This document shows, one piece after another, positions 1-6,528 of a stretch of DNA of 21,576 nucleotides. Positions within the stretch are counted from its first letter, which is position 1. The number at the start of each line of letters is the position of its first letter. Origin of the DNA: Methanosarcinaceae archaeon (lineage in GTDB: Archaea > Halobacteriota > Methanosarcinia > Methanosarcinales > Methanosarcinaceae). The DNA is taken from positions 1-21,576 of the forward strand of contig JAQVBP010000041.1 of NCBI GenBank assembly GCA_028690255.1. The letters run 5' to 3'. The translations under genes and the position numbers were made by a program. The notes beneath the pieces were generated by a model. It searched no databases. It worked only from the letters and a program-made list of their open reading frames with translations, and was not told the DNA's origin.

Positions 1-30
1 TGATTATTATTGATTCCGGCGTACTTAATT

Positions 31-533
31 CAAATATTTTGTAATAGAGTCAAGAAACGGCCGGCCTCCTCTGTCGGCCGTTGAGAACGCCGGAGACTGA
101 AAACAAATAAGAAACTTAACAGGACACGGAGTTAAAATGAAAAAAAGAAAAGAAGACAGGCCCAACGATATTTCGGTTTCATGCAATTGGATCGGCGGGA
201 TTTAAGAAAGCGGAAAGAATTAACAGAAGCTGAACATCTCTTTTTGATTAAAAAAATGCTGCTCGGGGCCATGCTTGAAGTCGTAAGCCGATAACACAAA
301 AAATATATTTTGCCGGTTTTGAGTTTAGTGAAAAATAAAAAACATGGTGGGGATCTAAATTTGAGTATTATTGAGTCCGGCGTACTCAACGGCCGAAGGC
401 CGGCTTTTTCGAAATGAAAATGAAGACTGAGAAAAAACAAATAAGAGACTGGCAGATGAAAAAAACGTATCACTATTCTGCATTTTGAATCTACCCGTGA
501 TCTCTTAAAAATATCGGCCTGCGCTTTCAATTT
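31..533 (+). repeat. Repeat unit 1 (about 503 bp, head to tail with unit 2), 'empty' form
   Basis: This stretch is repeated almost base for base 503 bp downstream. It opens with an AT-rich motif (caaatattttg), then hairpin A (58-101: a ccggcc / ggccg arm pair followed by gttgagaacgccgg), then a purine-rich stretch and a small ORF. It closes with hairpin B (371-412, ccggcgtactcaacggcc then gaaggccgg and a T run) and a spacer of about 150 bp leading to the next A. The reverse complement of B matches A over about 40 positions, apart from a few extra bases in the loop of A. The first 30 bases of the window resemble a truncated B, so the series probably continues to the left. A long minus-strand reading frame (132-536) crosses the unit, but its low-complexity, phenylalanine-rich product does not look like a protein. 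Confidence 0.85.
181..294 (+). other. Possible 37-codon small ORF inside repeat unit 1
   Basis: An ATG at 181 opens 37 codons ending at TAA (292-294). The product is very basic at the N-terminus (MQLDRRDLRKRKELTEAE) and ends in a short hydrophobic helix-like segment (LLGAMLEVVSR). The same frame stays open upstream of the ATG. No Shine-Dalgarno site precedes it, although a GGAG lies ahead of another ATG at 137 in a different frame. The equivalent in unit 2 has one extra base just before its A run, which shifts the frame, and the equivalent near 4730 has lost the ATG and most of the sequence. I do not recognise the product. It may be the remnant of a gene that once filled the repeat unit rather than a working gene. 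Confidence 0.2.
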
Positions 534-1041
534 CAAATATTTTGCAATTCAGTCAGGAAACGGCCGGCCTCCTCTGTCGGCCGTTGAGAACGCCGGAGAC
601 TGAAAACAAATAAGAAACTTAACAGGACACAGATTTAGAACGAAAAAGAAAAGAAGACAGGCCCAACGAAATTTCGGATTCATGCAATTGGATCGGCGGG
701 ATTTAAGAAAGCGGAAAGAATTAACAGAAGCTGGACATCTCTTTTTGATTCAAAAAAATGCTGCTCAGGGCCATGCTTGAAGTCGTAAGCCGACAACACA
801 AAAAATATATTTAGCCGGTTTTGAGTTTAGTGAAAAAAACACGGTGGGGATTGGAAGTTGAGTATTATTGAGGCCGGCATACTCAACGGCCGAAGGCCGG
901 CTTTTTCGAAATGAAAATGAAGACTGAGAAAAAACAAATCAGAGACTGGTAGATGAAAGAAAACGTATCACTATTCTGCATATTGAATTTATTTGTGATC
1001 TCTTAAAAAAACCTGCCTGCGTTTTTAATTTCAAATTTTTT
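534..1041 (+). repeat. Repeat unit 2 (direct copy of unit 1), 'empty' form
   Basis: Near-identical to the unit at 31-533, in the same orientation. Hairpin A lies at 561-604 and hairpin B at 869-908, followed by the same spacer (ctttttcgaaatgaaaatg onward). It differs from unit 1 by scattered substitutions and small indels, including the single-base insertion that frameshifts the small ORF. Identity breaks down after about 1041. Confidence 0.85.
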
Positions 1042-1095
1042 TCAATTAAGGGATGAGTCAAATATAATTTCAAGTATTTTTGTTTCCGATTCCTT

Positions 1096-1291
1096 AACCA
1101 CGGAACACACTGAAGGACACGGAAACCGACCTGACGGCTGGTGAGTACACCGGTCCTTTAAATACCCGAGTTCCGCTTCGGGAGCACGGGGTCCGTTTCG
1201 CTTTGCTCAAGCGGACTGAAAAACGCCCGCACAACCTTAATTTCCGTCTTCCGGTCGTTCTTTTTCCGTGTGGTCCGTGTGTTCCGTGGTT
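1096..1291. mobile_element. MITE-like element with about 28-bp terminal inverted repeats
   Basis: The left end, aaccacggaacacac at 1096-1110 continuing to ggacacggaaa at 1125, is the inverted complement of the right end at 1263-1291 (tttccgtgtgg ... gtgttccgtggtt). Mismatches are confined to about four central positions. The interior is GC-richer than its surroundings and holds two small hairpins, cccga/tcggg around 1165-1185 and gtccg/cggac around 1190-1217. No transposase or credible ORF is present: the minus-strand frame at 1094-1351 is cysteine/arginine-rich and merely spans the palindrome. No clear target-site duplication is visible. It sits in the spacer between hairpins B (869-908) and A (1404), where the repeat family is otherwise interrupted. 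Confidence 0.55.
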
Positions 1292-1387
1292 TGAATGCCC
1301 ACACCAAACACATCCTATCACAAAAACACAACCTTTACGAGTATAGAGCAATTCCCAAACTTAAAATATGAAGTTATATTTTCACCA

Positions 1388-1540
1388 TTCCTAAGTCAGG
1401 AAACGGCCGGCCTCCTCTGTCGGCCGTTGAGAGCACAGAAATCTGAAATCAAATAAGAAACTTAACAGGACACGGAGTTAGAACGAAAAAAAAGAAAAGA
1501 AGACAGGCCCACCAATATTTCGGTTTAATTCAAATTGGAT
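1388..1540 (+). repeat. Left half of repeat unit 3 (hairpin A plus downstream arm) preceding the TA pair
   Basis: Hairpin A recurs at 1404-1446 with the same flanks (agtcagg before it; the aataagaaacttaacagg stretch after it). Similarity continues to about 1540 and stops at the point corresponding to the middle of units 1 and 2. The missing right half of the unit reappears at about 2507, so the TA gene pair occupies the centre of a split unit. Confidence 0.75.
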
Positions 1541-1700
1541 CAAGAACCATTACCGACCCAGTCAAAGATGAAGTTAAGTTATTGTTAGAGTCACAAACAC
1601 AATAAATATATTTTCCGCTAAAGCAGGCTGAGCATACCTTAATTAATTGTGGATTCAATACAATATTAAGTTTATTTTCCAAAATCAGGATCGAGAAAAA

Positions 1701-2021
1701 ATGAGCCTTAATCATAATCATTTGAAGCATTTTCTCACTGAAGACGCTTTCATAATCTCTAATCATGCCAGGGTCCGCATGTTTCAGAGGAACATCTCAA
1801 CTGAGGATATAATAGAGGTTATACTTCAGGGACAAATTATTGAAGATTATTCTGATGATGAACCATGCCCCTCAGCTTTGTTTTTTGCAAATTCGGGGGG
1901 CAGAGCCTGCCATGTGGTGGCCGCCGAATGTGAAGACCATGTGAGGATAATTACAGTCTATATACCGGAAAATGATAAATGGATAGATTACATAGTTAGA
2001 AGGGAGCAAAATGAAACCTGA
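1701..2021 (+). CDS. DUF4258 family protein, likely toxin of a toxin-antitoxin pair
   Basis: A protein of 106 residues resembling DUF4258 (RelE/BrnT-like small toxins). The conserved pattern is 'SNHARVRMFQRNISTEDI' near residues 20-38, followed by an acidic loop and a beta-rich C-terminal half ending in VYIPENDKWIDY. The family is usually paired with a zinc-finger antitoxin and is presumed to act on RNA or translation; that role is inference here. I chose the ATG at 1701, which has an AGGATC-like site about 9 bases upstream, over a TTG at 1647 that would add 18 non-conserved residues. The stop overlaps the next gene by 11 bases, indicating translational coupling. The pair lies between hairpins A (1404) and B (2559) of a split repeat unit. 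Confidence 0.75.
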   Translation: MSLNHNHLKHFLTEDAFIISNHARVRMFQRNISTEDIIEVILQGQIIEDYSDDEPCPSALFFANSGGRACHVVAAECEDHVRIITVYIPENDKWIDYIVRREQNET

Positions 2022-2265
2022 TAGATGCAGTTTCTGTAAAGGTAAACTCGTAGAAGGCAAGACTGAGTTTGTGATAAAAGTAGAGGAGCAAATCATTGCC
2101 ATTAAAGATGTTTCGGCCTATATCTGTGAAAACTGCGGAGAGGCATACTATATTCCGGAAGTTTCCAGAAAGATAGATACAATAATGAAAAAGTTTCATG
2201 AATCGAAATTGCTTTTACACCCCCTGGCTGCCGGAGAACTGAGTTTTGATGAGATTGTTGCCTGA
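2011..2265 (+). CDS. YgiT/MqsA-type zinc-finger protein, likely antitoxin
   Basis: An 84-residue protein with two CxxC knuckles (C6/C9 and C39/C42), the layout of the YgiT-type zinc finger (N-terminal part of MqsA-like antitoxins). The C-terminal part has the SRKIDTIMKKF helix typical of these short forms. The C-terminal HTH of full-length MqsA is missing, so DNA binding and autoregulation are not evident. The start is supported by gaagggag 5-12 bases upstream. It overlaps the DUF4258 gene by 11 bases, and together they form a classical toxin-then-antitoxin layout. The DUF4258/YgiT pairing is common in archaea and cyanobacteria (established knowledge); neutralisation in this pair is inferred. 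Confidence 0.8.
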   Translation: MKPDRCSFCKGKLVEGKTEFVIKVEEQIIAIKDVSAYICENCGEAYYIPEVSRKIDTIMKKFHESKLLLHPLAAGELSFDEIVA

Positions 2266-2506
2266 GCAGAGTGCTCATACTAAAAATAGCAGCAGTTGAA
2301 TCTTACTTTTTTCAAGCCAGATATGAATTACACACTTGAAGTGTAAAACCAATCACATGAGAGCTTTCCAAGAATGCTCTGCTTTAGACAGTTTGGTACT
2401 TCATGCTACTGATTTTTTGTTCAACTGCGTAAGTCCTACAAATAAAACTGAATTGGAGGGCTTTACCTGAAGTGTTGGACTAATAACCCATACATTATAT
2501 TTATCC
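2266..2506. other. Intergenic stretch after the TA pair, no gene seen
   Basis: AT-rich DNA without a credible ORF. It contains a small perfect palindrome (acacttgaagtgt, near 2332-2344) and a pair of inverted heptamers (agcagag near 2265 and ctctgct near 2376). None can be assigned a role. The repeat family resumes at about 2507. Confidence 0.4.
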
Positions 2507-2880
2507 TGTTTTGATTTTAGTGAAAAAAACACGGTGGGGATTGGAAGTTGAGTAGTTTTGAGGCCGGTATACTCAACGACCGAAGGCCGGCTTTTTCGAA
2601 ATGAAAATGAAGACTGGGTAAAAGCAAATCAGAGACTGGTAGATGAAAGAAAACGCATCACTATTCTGCATATTGAATCTACCTGTGATCTCTAAAAATA
2701 CCGGCCTGTGCTTTCAATTTCAAATATTTTGCAATAAAGTCAAGAAAAAGCCGGCCTCCTCTGTCGGCCGTTGAGAGCGCCGGAGTCTGAAATCAAATAA
2801 GAAACTTCACAGGACACAGATTTAAAACTAAAAAAAGAAAAGAAGACAGGCCCACCAATATTTCGGTTTCATGCAATTAG
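2507..2880 (+). repeat. Right half of unit 3 (hairpin B), spacer, and left half of unit 4 (hairpin A)
   Basis: The block reads: about 50 bp matching the pre-B arm of units 1 and 2 (ttagtgaaaaaaacacggtg), hairpin B at 2559-2598 with its T run, a 150-bp conserved spacer, hairpin A at 2749-2791, then the post-A arm up to the tttcatgcaatt motif. Similarity stops there and the ATPase region begins. Hairpin B, with a short stem, a gaa loop and five Ts, is a plausible terminator for the TA transcript. Confidence 0.8.
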
Positions 2881-2932
2881 GAATGGGGACAATTTCTGAA
2901 ATCGATAATTTGAAATACTAATCTGCCTTAGT

Positions 2933-2948
2933 ACTAATCATGATTAGT
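2933..2948. promoter_or_regulatory. Perfect 16-bp palindrome centred on the ATPase start codon
   Basis: The sequence actaatcatgattagt reads the same on both strands, and the ATG at 2940 lies at its exact centre. A half site (actaatc) also occurs about 17 bp upstream, near 2917. No Shine-Dalgarno sequence precedes the ATG. The arrangement could be an operator for a dimeric regulator or an RNA hairpin that hides the start codon. Either role is inference; the palindrome itself is certain. Confidence 0.45.
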
Positions 2949-4343
2949 GCTTTTGTCGGACGCAAAAAGGAACTTACCCTGATAGAAAAAGAATGGGATA
3001 AGAATAAAGGAAGCCTTGTCGTACTCTACGGGAGAAGAAGGATCGGAAAAACCCGGCTTCTCACTGAATTTAGTAAAGACAAACGGGGGGTGTTCTATGT
3101 AGCAGAAGATGTTTCCCCCCATATTCAAAGAGCACGCTTTAAGGAAAAACTTGCAGAGTTTCTGGATGATGAATTGCTCAGGTCTCTTGACTTCAAAGAC
3201 TGGGACCAGGTATTTGCTTATTTTACGAAAAACCTGCCGGAAAAGCGTTTTTACCTCTGTATTGATGAGTTTTCTTACCTCATTAAAAACGATAAAAGTA
3301 TATTAAGCAGCCTGCAAAAATACTGGGACTCCAGCCTTTCGGCCTCAAACATCTGTATTGTGCTTTCCGGGTCCATGCTGGGGCTTATGAGTGAGCTGGT
3401 ACTCTCCCACGCATCTCCTCTCTATGGTCGACGAAGCAGAGATATACTCTTAGAAGGCCTGCCCTTTTCTGACGCCCTCAACCTTCTTGAGATGTCTTTT
3501 GAAGATTCCATGAAAACATACATGGTCCTTGGAGGGGTGCCGGAATACCTGATAAAAGCCGCGGAATACAAATCTTTAGACGCTTTCTTAAAAAATGAAT
3601 TTTTCGACCGGTACGGCTACTTCTACCGGGAACCCTATTTCATCATATCCCAGGAATTCCGGGAACTCAAAACCTATTTCTCGATTCTGGACGCGGTGGC
3701 CTCCAAAAACACCAGACCGAGTGAAATAGCCAATTTTGTTGGAATAGAGACCCGCAAGCTTTACCCTTACATTGAAAACCTGATACGCCTTGGTTTTCTC
3801 GAACGCAGGATTTCACTTTTCGGAAGTGACAAAAAAGGCATTTACCTCATAAAAGACCAGATCTTTGACTTCTGGTTTAATTTTGTGTCTCGAAACCGCG
3901 AAGCCATCGAAAGGGAAAATTTCAGGCCCAACCCCGAAGCTCTGACCATGTATTTTGCCAAAAAATTCGAAACCTTTGTGGAACATGAATTCCTTCCCCT
4001 GGGGCTTCCTTTGGCCCAACGCACAGGCAGATGGTGGCACAAAGAAGAAGAAATAGACGTACTCGCACTAAACGAATCCGAAAACGAAATTACATTTATA
4101 GAATGCAAATGGAGAAACCTTACCCGGACTCAGGCAAGAAAGTTCCTGAAAGATCTTAAAAGAAAGGCAACGCTCGTAAGATGGAAAAATGAAGTCCGAA
4201 ATGAAACTTTCGGGCTTGTGGTAAAGGAGATCGAAGGAAAAGAAAATATCAGGGAAAATGGAGACCTGATTTTTGACCTGAAGGATTTTGAAAAAGCCTT
4301 CTCGTCAAAGGAACTGCAACCCCCCAACATGGGGAATATATAA
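2940..4343 (+). CDS. STAND-type archaeal ATPase with C-terminal DUF234/PD-(D/E)XK-like domain
   Basis: A 467-residue protein. It starts with the family signature FVGRKKEL (residues 5-12), then Walker A GRRRIGKT with K37, Walker B FYLCIDEF near residue 105 and a sensor-like strand IVLSGS near residue 142. This is the MNS/SWACOS branch of STAND ATPases, whose members are plentiful in archaea and often linked to defence or stress sensing. After a winged-helix region (about 255-300), the C-terminal DUF234-like part contains EEIDVLAL (D373) and FIECKW (E388, K390). This is the D...ExK pattern of a restriction-type nuclease fold, so catalytic residues appear intact. It is a single gene between hairpins A (2749) and B (about 4412), apparently transcribed alone. 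The start is fixed by homology at the N-terminus although no Shine-Dalgarno site is visible. The ligand sensed and the target cleaved, if any, are unknown. Confidence 0.88.
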   Translation: MISAFVGRKKELTLIEKEWDKNKGSLVVLYGRRRIGKTRLLTEFSKDKRGVFYVAEDVSPHIQRARFKEKLAEFLDDELLRSLDFKDWDQVFAYFTKNLPEKRFYLCIDEFSYLIKNDKSILSSLQKYWDSSLSASNICIVLSGSMLGLMSELVLSHASPLYGRRSRDILLEGLPFSDALNLLEMSFEDSMKTYMVLGGVPEYLIKAAEYKSLDAFLKNEFFDRYGYFYREPYFIISQEFRELKTYFSILDAVASKNTRPSEIANFVGIETRKLYPYIENLIRLGFLERRISLFGSDKKGIYLIKDQIFDFWFNFVSRNREAIERENFRPNPEALTMYFAKKFETFVEHEFLPLGLPLAQRTGRWWHKEEEIDVLALNESENEITFIECKWRNLTRTQARKFLKDLKRKATLVRWKNEVRNETFGLVVKEIEGKENIRENGDLIFDLKDFEKAFSSKELQPPNMGNI

Positions 4344-4411
4344 AATCTGTCAGGGGTTAAGCAAAAAACAAAAAACAAAAACACGGATGCTGAGGAGAAT
4401 AGGAGGATCTC

Positions 4412-4770
4412 TGATTCCGGCCTAATCCCCGGTAGAAAGGTCTGGTTTTTTCGAAATGAAAATGAAGACTGAGAAAAAGCAAATCAGAGACAAGCAGATG
4501 AAAGAAAACGCATCACTATTCTGCATATTGAATCTACCTGTGATCTCTAAAAAATACCTGCCTGCGCTTTTAATTTCAAATATTTTGCAAATTCAGTCAA
4601 GAAACGGCCGGCCTCCTCTGTCGGCCGTTGAGAACGCCGGAGACTGAAAGCAAATAAGAAACTTAACAGGACACGAAGTTAGAACGAAAAAAATAAAAGA
4701 AGACAGGCCCAACGAAATTTCGGTTTCATCCAATTGGACCGGCGGGCTTTAAGAAATTGGCAGGAATTAC
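4412..4770 (+). repeat. Degenerate hairpin B, spacer, and hairpin A of repeat unit 5
   Basis: Hairpin B is recognisable but decayed at 4412-4454 (gattccggcc then ccggtagaaagg). The spacer (tcgaaatgaaaatgaagac onward), hairpin A (4605-4648) and post-A arm are close to the other copies. The arm ends around 4770, where the small-ORF region seen in unit 1 survives only as a degraded trace with its ATG changed to ATC. A 63-codon plus-strand frame (4456-4647) runs through the spacer and hairpin and is not considered a gene. Confidence 0.78.
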
Positions 4771-4849
4771 CAGGAGACGGACCGCTCTTTTCGATTCAAA
4801 AAAACCGCATTCTGAAACAGTAAAAATAATAAATATTGCGAACCACTGA

Positions 4850-4858
4850 CTATAAAAA
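4850..4858 (+). promoter_or_regulatory. Archaeal TATA-box candidate for the AlbA_2-pglZ-brxL operon
   Basis: The sequence ctataaaaa is centred about 26 bases upstream of the ATG at 4880, the usual distance between an archaeal TATA box and the transcription start. No Shine-Dalgarno site precedes that ATG. Together these suggest a leaderless or nearly leaderless transcript (inference). Confidence 0.4.
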
Positions 4859-4879
4859 GAAAAACCGAGACCCAAGCGC

Positions 4880-6265
4880 ATGAACCTTCAAGAACTTATC
4901 AAATCCGGCGAATCCGAAACCCTTGAATTCAAGGAGAAATTCGATGATAGAACCGTTGAATCGGCCGTAGCTTTTGCTAACACTAAAGGCGGCCTGATTC
5001 TTATAGGGGTTTCTGATAAAGGAGTCGTTACGGGAGTGGATATTGGAAAAGAGACTCTCGCGAAATGGGGGAATCTGATTAGCGGGAAAACCGAACCCGG
5101 GTTGATTCCTGAAATTGAGGTTTTTGAAAGAGAGGGAAAGCAGGTTGCAGCTGTAAGAATCATGGAATATCCTATCAAACCTGTTTCCATCCGGGGGAGG
5201 TGTTTCAGGCGGGTGAACAACAGCAACCGCGGTATGAATGCTCAGGAAATTGCGGAGATGCATTTGCAGTCCACGGGGATGAGCTGGGACAGGTTCCCGG
5301 CGGCGGGGGAGACGCTTGAAGCCCTTGACCTTGAAAAGGTCAGGAGTTATATACGGAAAGCAAGGGACTTCGGGAGGAAGGGATTCAGGGAAGAGGAAGA
5401 AAGAAACCCGGTCCAGGTGCTTGAAAAAATGAAGCTTGTAGTGGAAGGGAAACCCACCTGGGCAGCAGGGCTTCTTTTTTGTAAGGACGGGAGACGTTTT
5501 CTATCACAGGCTGTAATCCACTGCGGGCGGTTTAAGAACCGGACTCTTGTAATCGATGACCGGCTGATTGAAGGTTCCCTCTTCGAGCAGATCGAAGAGG
5601 CCATGGATTTTGTCAGGAAGAACACTAACGTAAAGTTTGTTATGACCGGAAAACCTGAAAGAGAAGAGGTCTGGGATTATCCCCTGGAAGCGGTCAGGGA
5701 GGCTGTTATAAATGCGGTCTGTCACCGGGACTATACGGTTATGTCTCACATAGAAATCCGGATTTATGACGATGAACTTATAGTCTGGAGTCCGGGAGGG
5801 CTACCTCTGGGCCTTACAATGGAAGACCTTTTCAAACCCCATGCTTCGAAATTGAGAAACAAAGGGATAGCAGAAGTCCTCTTTGATGCAAAAATAGTTG
5901 AACAATGGGGCAGCGGCATTGAAAAGATGCAAAATTACTGCAAGGAAGCAGGGATTCAGGGACCTGTTTTTGAAGAGTACCAGGGCTTTAGAGTTATCTT
6001 CAGAAAAGAGAGTTTCAATGAAGAATATCTTAGAGGACTCGGATTGAATGACAGGCAGATCAAGGCTGTGCTCTATGTAAAAGAGAAGGGAAAGATTTCC
6101 AATAAAGAATACCAGGAAATCTGTGATACATCAAATCGAACAGCATCAAGAGACCTTGCAAATCTGGTTGATACAAATATTTTTACCCAAATAGGAACCA
6201 CAGGAAAAGGAACTGAATATAGTCTAACAGGTAAAGACGCCAAAGGTGCCACAAACACGCCATAA
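4880..6265 (+). CDS. AlbA_2 (Schlafen-like) domain / GHKL ATPase with winged-helix C-terminus
   Basis: A 461-residue protein of the COG2865 type. Residues about 8-125 form an AlbA_2/Schlafen-like domain: the ESETLEFKEKF opening, the FANTKGGLILIGV strand-turn, and GRCFRRVNNSNRGM near residue 115. Residues about 265-375 form a GHKL-type ATPase (HATPase_c_4): EAVREAVINAVCHRDY gives the N-box with E274 and N278, followed by WSPGGLP and QWGSGIEKM as nucleotide-lid motifs. Residues about 390-450 form a winged helix (GLNDRQIKAV ... NRTASRDLANL). Family members are annotated as transcriptional regulators or RNA/DNA-processing defence accessories; the substrate here is unknown. Arginine codons are mostly AGA/AGG/CGG, as in the neighbouring genes. 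It is the first gene of a same-strand run leading into pglZ and brxL. Confidence 0.88.
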   Translation: MNLQELIKSGESETLEFKEKFDDRTVESAVAFANTKGGLILIGVSDKGVVTGVDIGKETLAKWGNLISGKTEPGLIPEIEVFEREGKQVAAVRIMEYPIKPVSIRGRCFRRVNNSNRGMNAQEIAEMHLQSTGMSWDRFPAAGETLEALDLEKVRSYIRKARDFGRKGFREEEERNPVQVLEKMKLVVEGKPTWAAGLLFCKDGRRFLSQAVIHCGRFKNRTLVIDDRLIEGSLFEQIEEAMDFVRKNTNVKFVMTGKPEREEVWDYPLEAVREAVINAVCHRDYTVMSHIEIRIYDDELIVWSPGGLPLGLTMEDLFKPHASKLRNKGIAEVLFDAKIVEQWGSGIEKMQNYCKEAGIQGPVFEEYQGFRVIFRKESFNEEYLRGLGLNDRQIKAVLYVKEKGKISNKEYQEICDTSNRTASRDLANLVDTNIFTQIGTTGKGTEYSLTGKDAKGATNTP

Positions 6266-6432
6266 TCACGCCAAAAGTGTCATGATCAGAGACGTTAAAA
6301 AATGATAATCAAGCCTAATGCACCTGAAACAATGACGCCCTCAAAATCCTCTAAGACGCCACAAACGCGCCAATACCGCAATTAAACATATAAAAAAAGT
6401 ACATAAAATATATCAATGAGTGTGGAAAAAGC
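6266..6432. repeat. Short intergenic repeats between the two AlbA_2 ATPase genes
   Basis: The motif gccacaaac(a/g)cgcca occurs near 6248 and again near 6358. A trailing string (atcagaga ... aaaaatgataa) near 6285-6305 resembles the sequence just upstream of pglZ (8067-8083). The second resemblance suggests that the first ATPase gene once lay directly before pglZ. A TATA-like string (catataaaaa) is present at 6388-6397, about 40 bases ahead of the relic ORF. Confidence 0.4.
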
Positions 6433-6528
6433 ATGAACCTTCGAGAACTTATCAAAAGGGGAGAATTTAAAATCCTTAAATTCAAGGCGAAAATAGATGG
6501 CAAGGTCGGCCAGAAGGAGGTAAAATGA
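6433..6528 (+). pseudogene. 31-codon relic of an AlbA_2 ATPase N-terminus
   Basis: Begins MNLRELIKRGEF and continues with LKFKAKIDG, clearly parallel to the start of the gene at 4880 (MNLQELIKSGES then LEFKEKFDD). It then runs out of similarity and stops at TGA. That stop overlaps the next start codon as ATGA, and a strong ggagg sits inside the relic at 6516-6520, correctly spaced from the ATG at 6525. The truncated ORF may now serve as a short leader that couples translation to the downstream ATPase (inference). Confidence 0.65.

Noticed and set aside
132..536. 134-codon minus-strand reading frame
   Set aside because: It lies wholly in the repeat unit, the product is low-complexity and phenylalanine-rich, and the frame is not kept in unit 2.
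31..1041. CRISPR array or tandem repeat array
   Set aside because: The repeated units are about 500 bp and contiguous, with inverted hairpins, not short repeats separated by unique spacers of even length.
1094..1351. 85-codon minus-strand reading frame
   Set aside because: It spans the palindrome-ended element; the cysteine/arginine-rich product is an effect of the inverted repeats and has no domain character.
1647..1700. Longer start (TTG) for the DUF4258 gene
   Set aside because: The added 18 residues are not family-like, and the ATG at 1701 has a better ribosome site.
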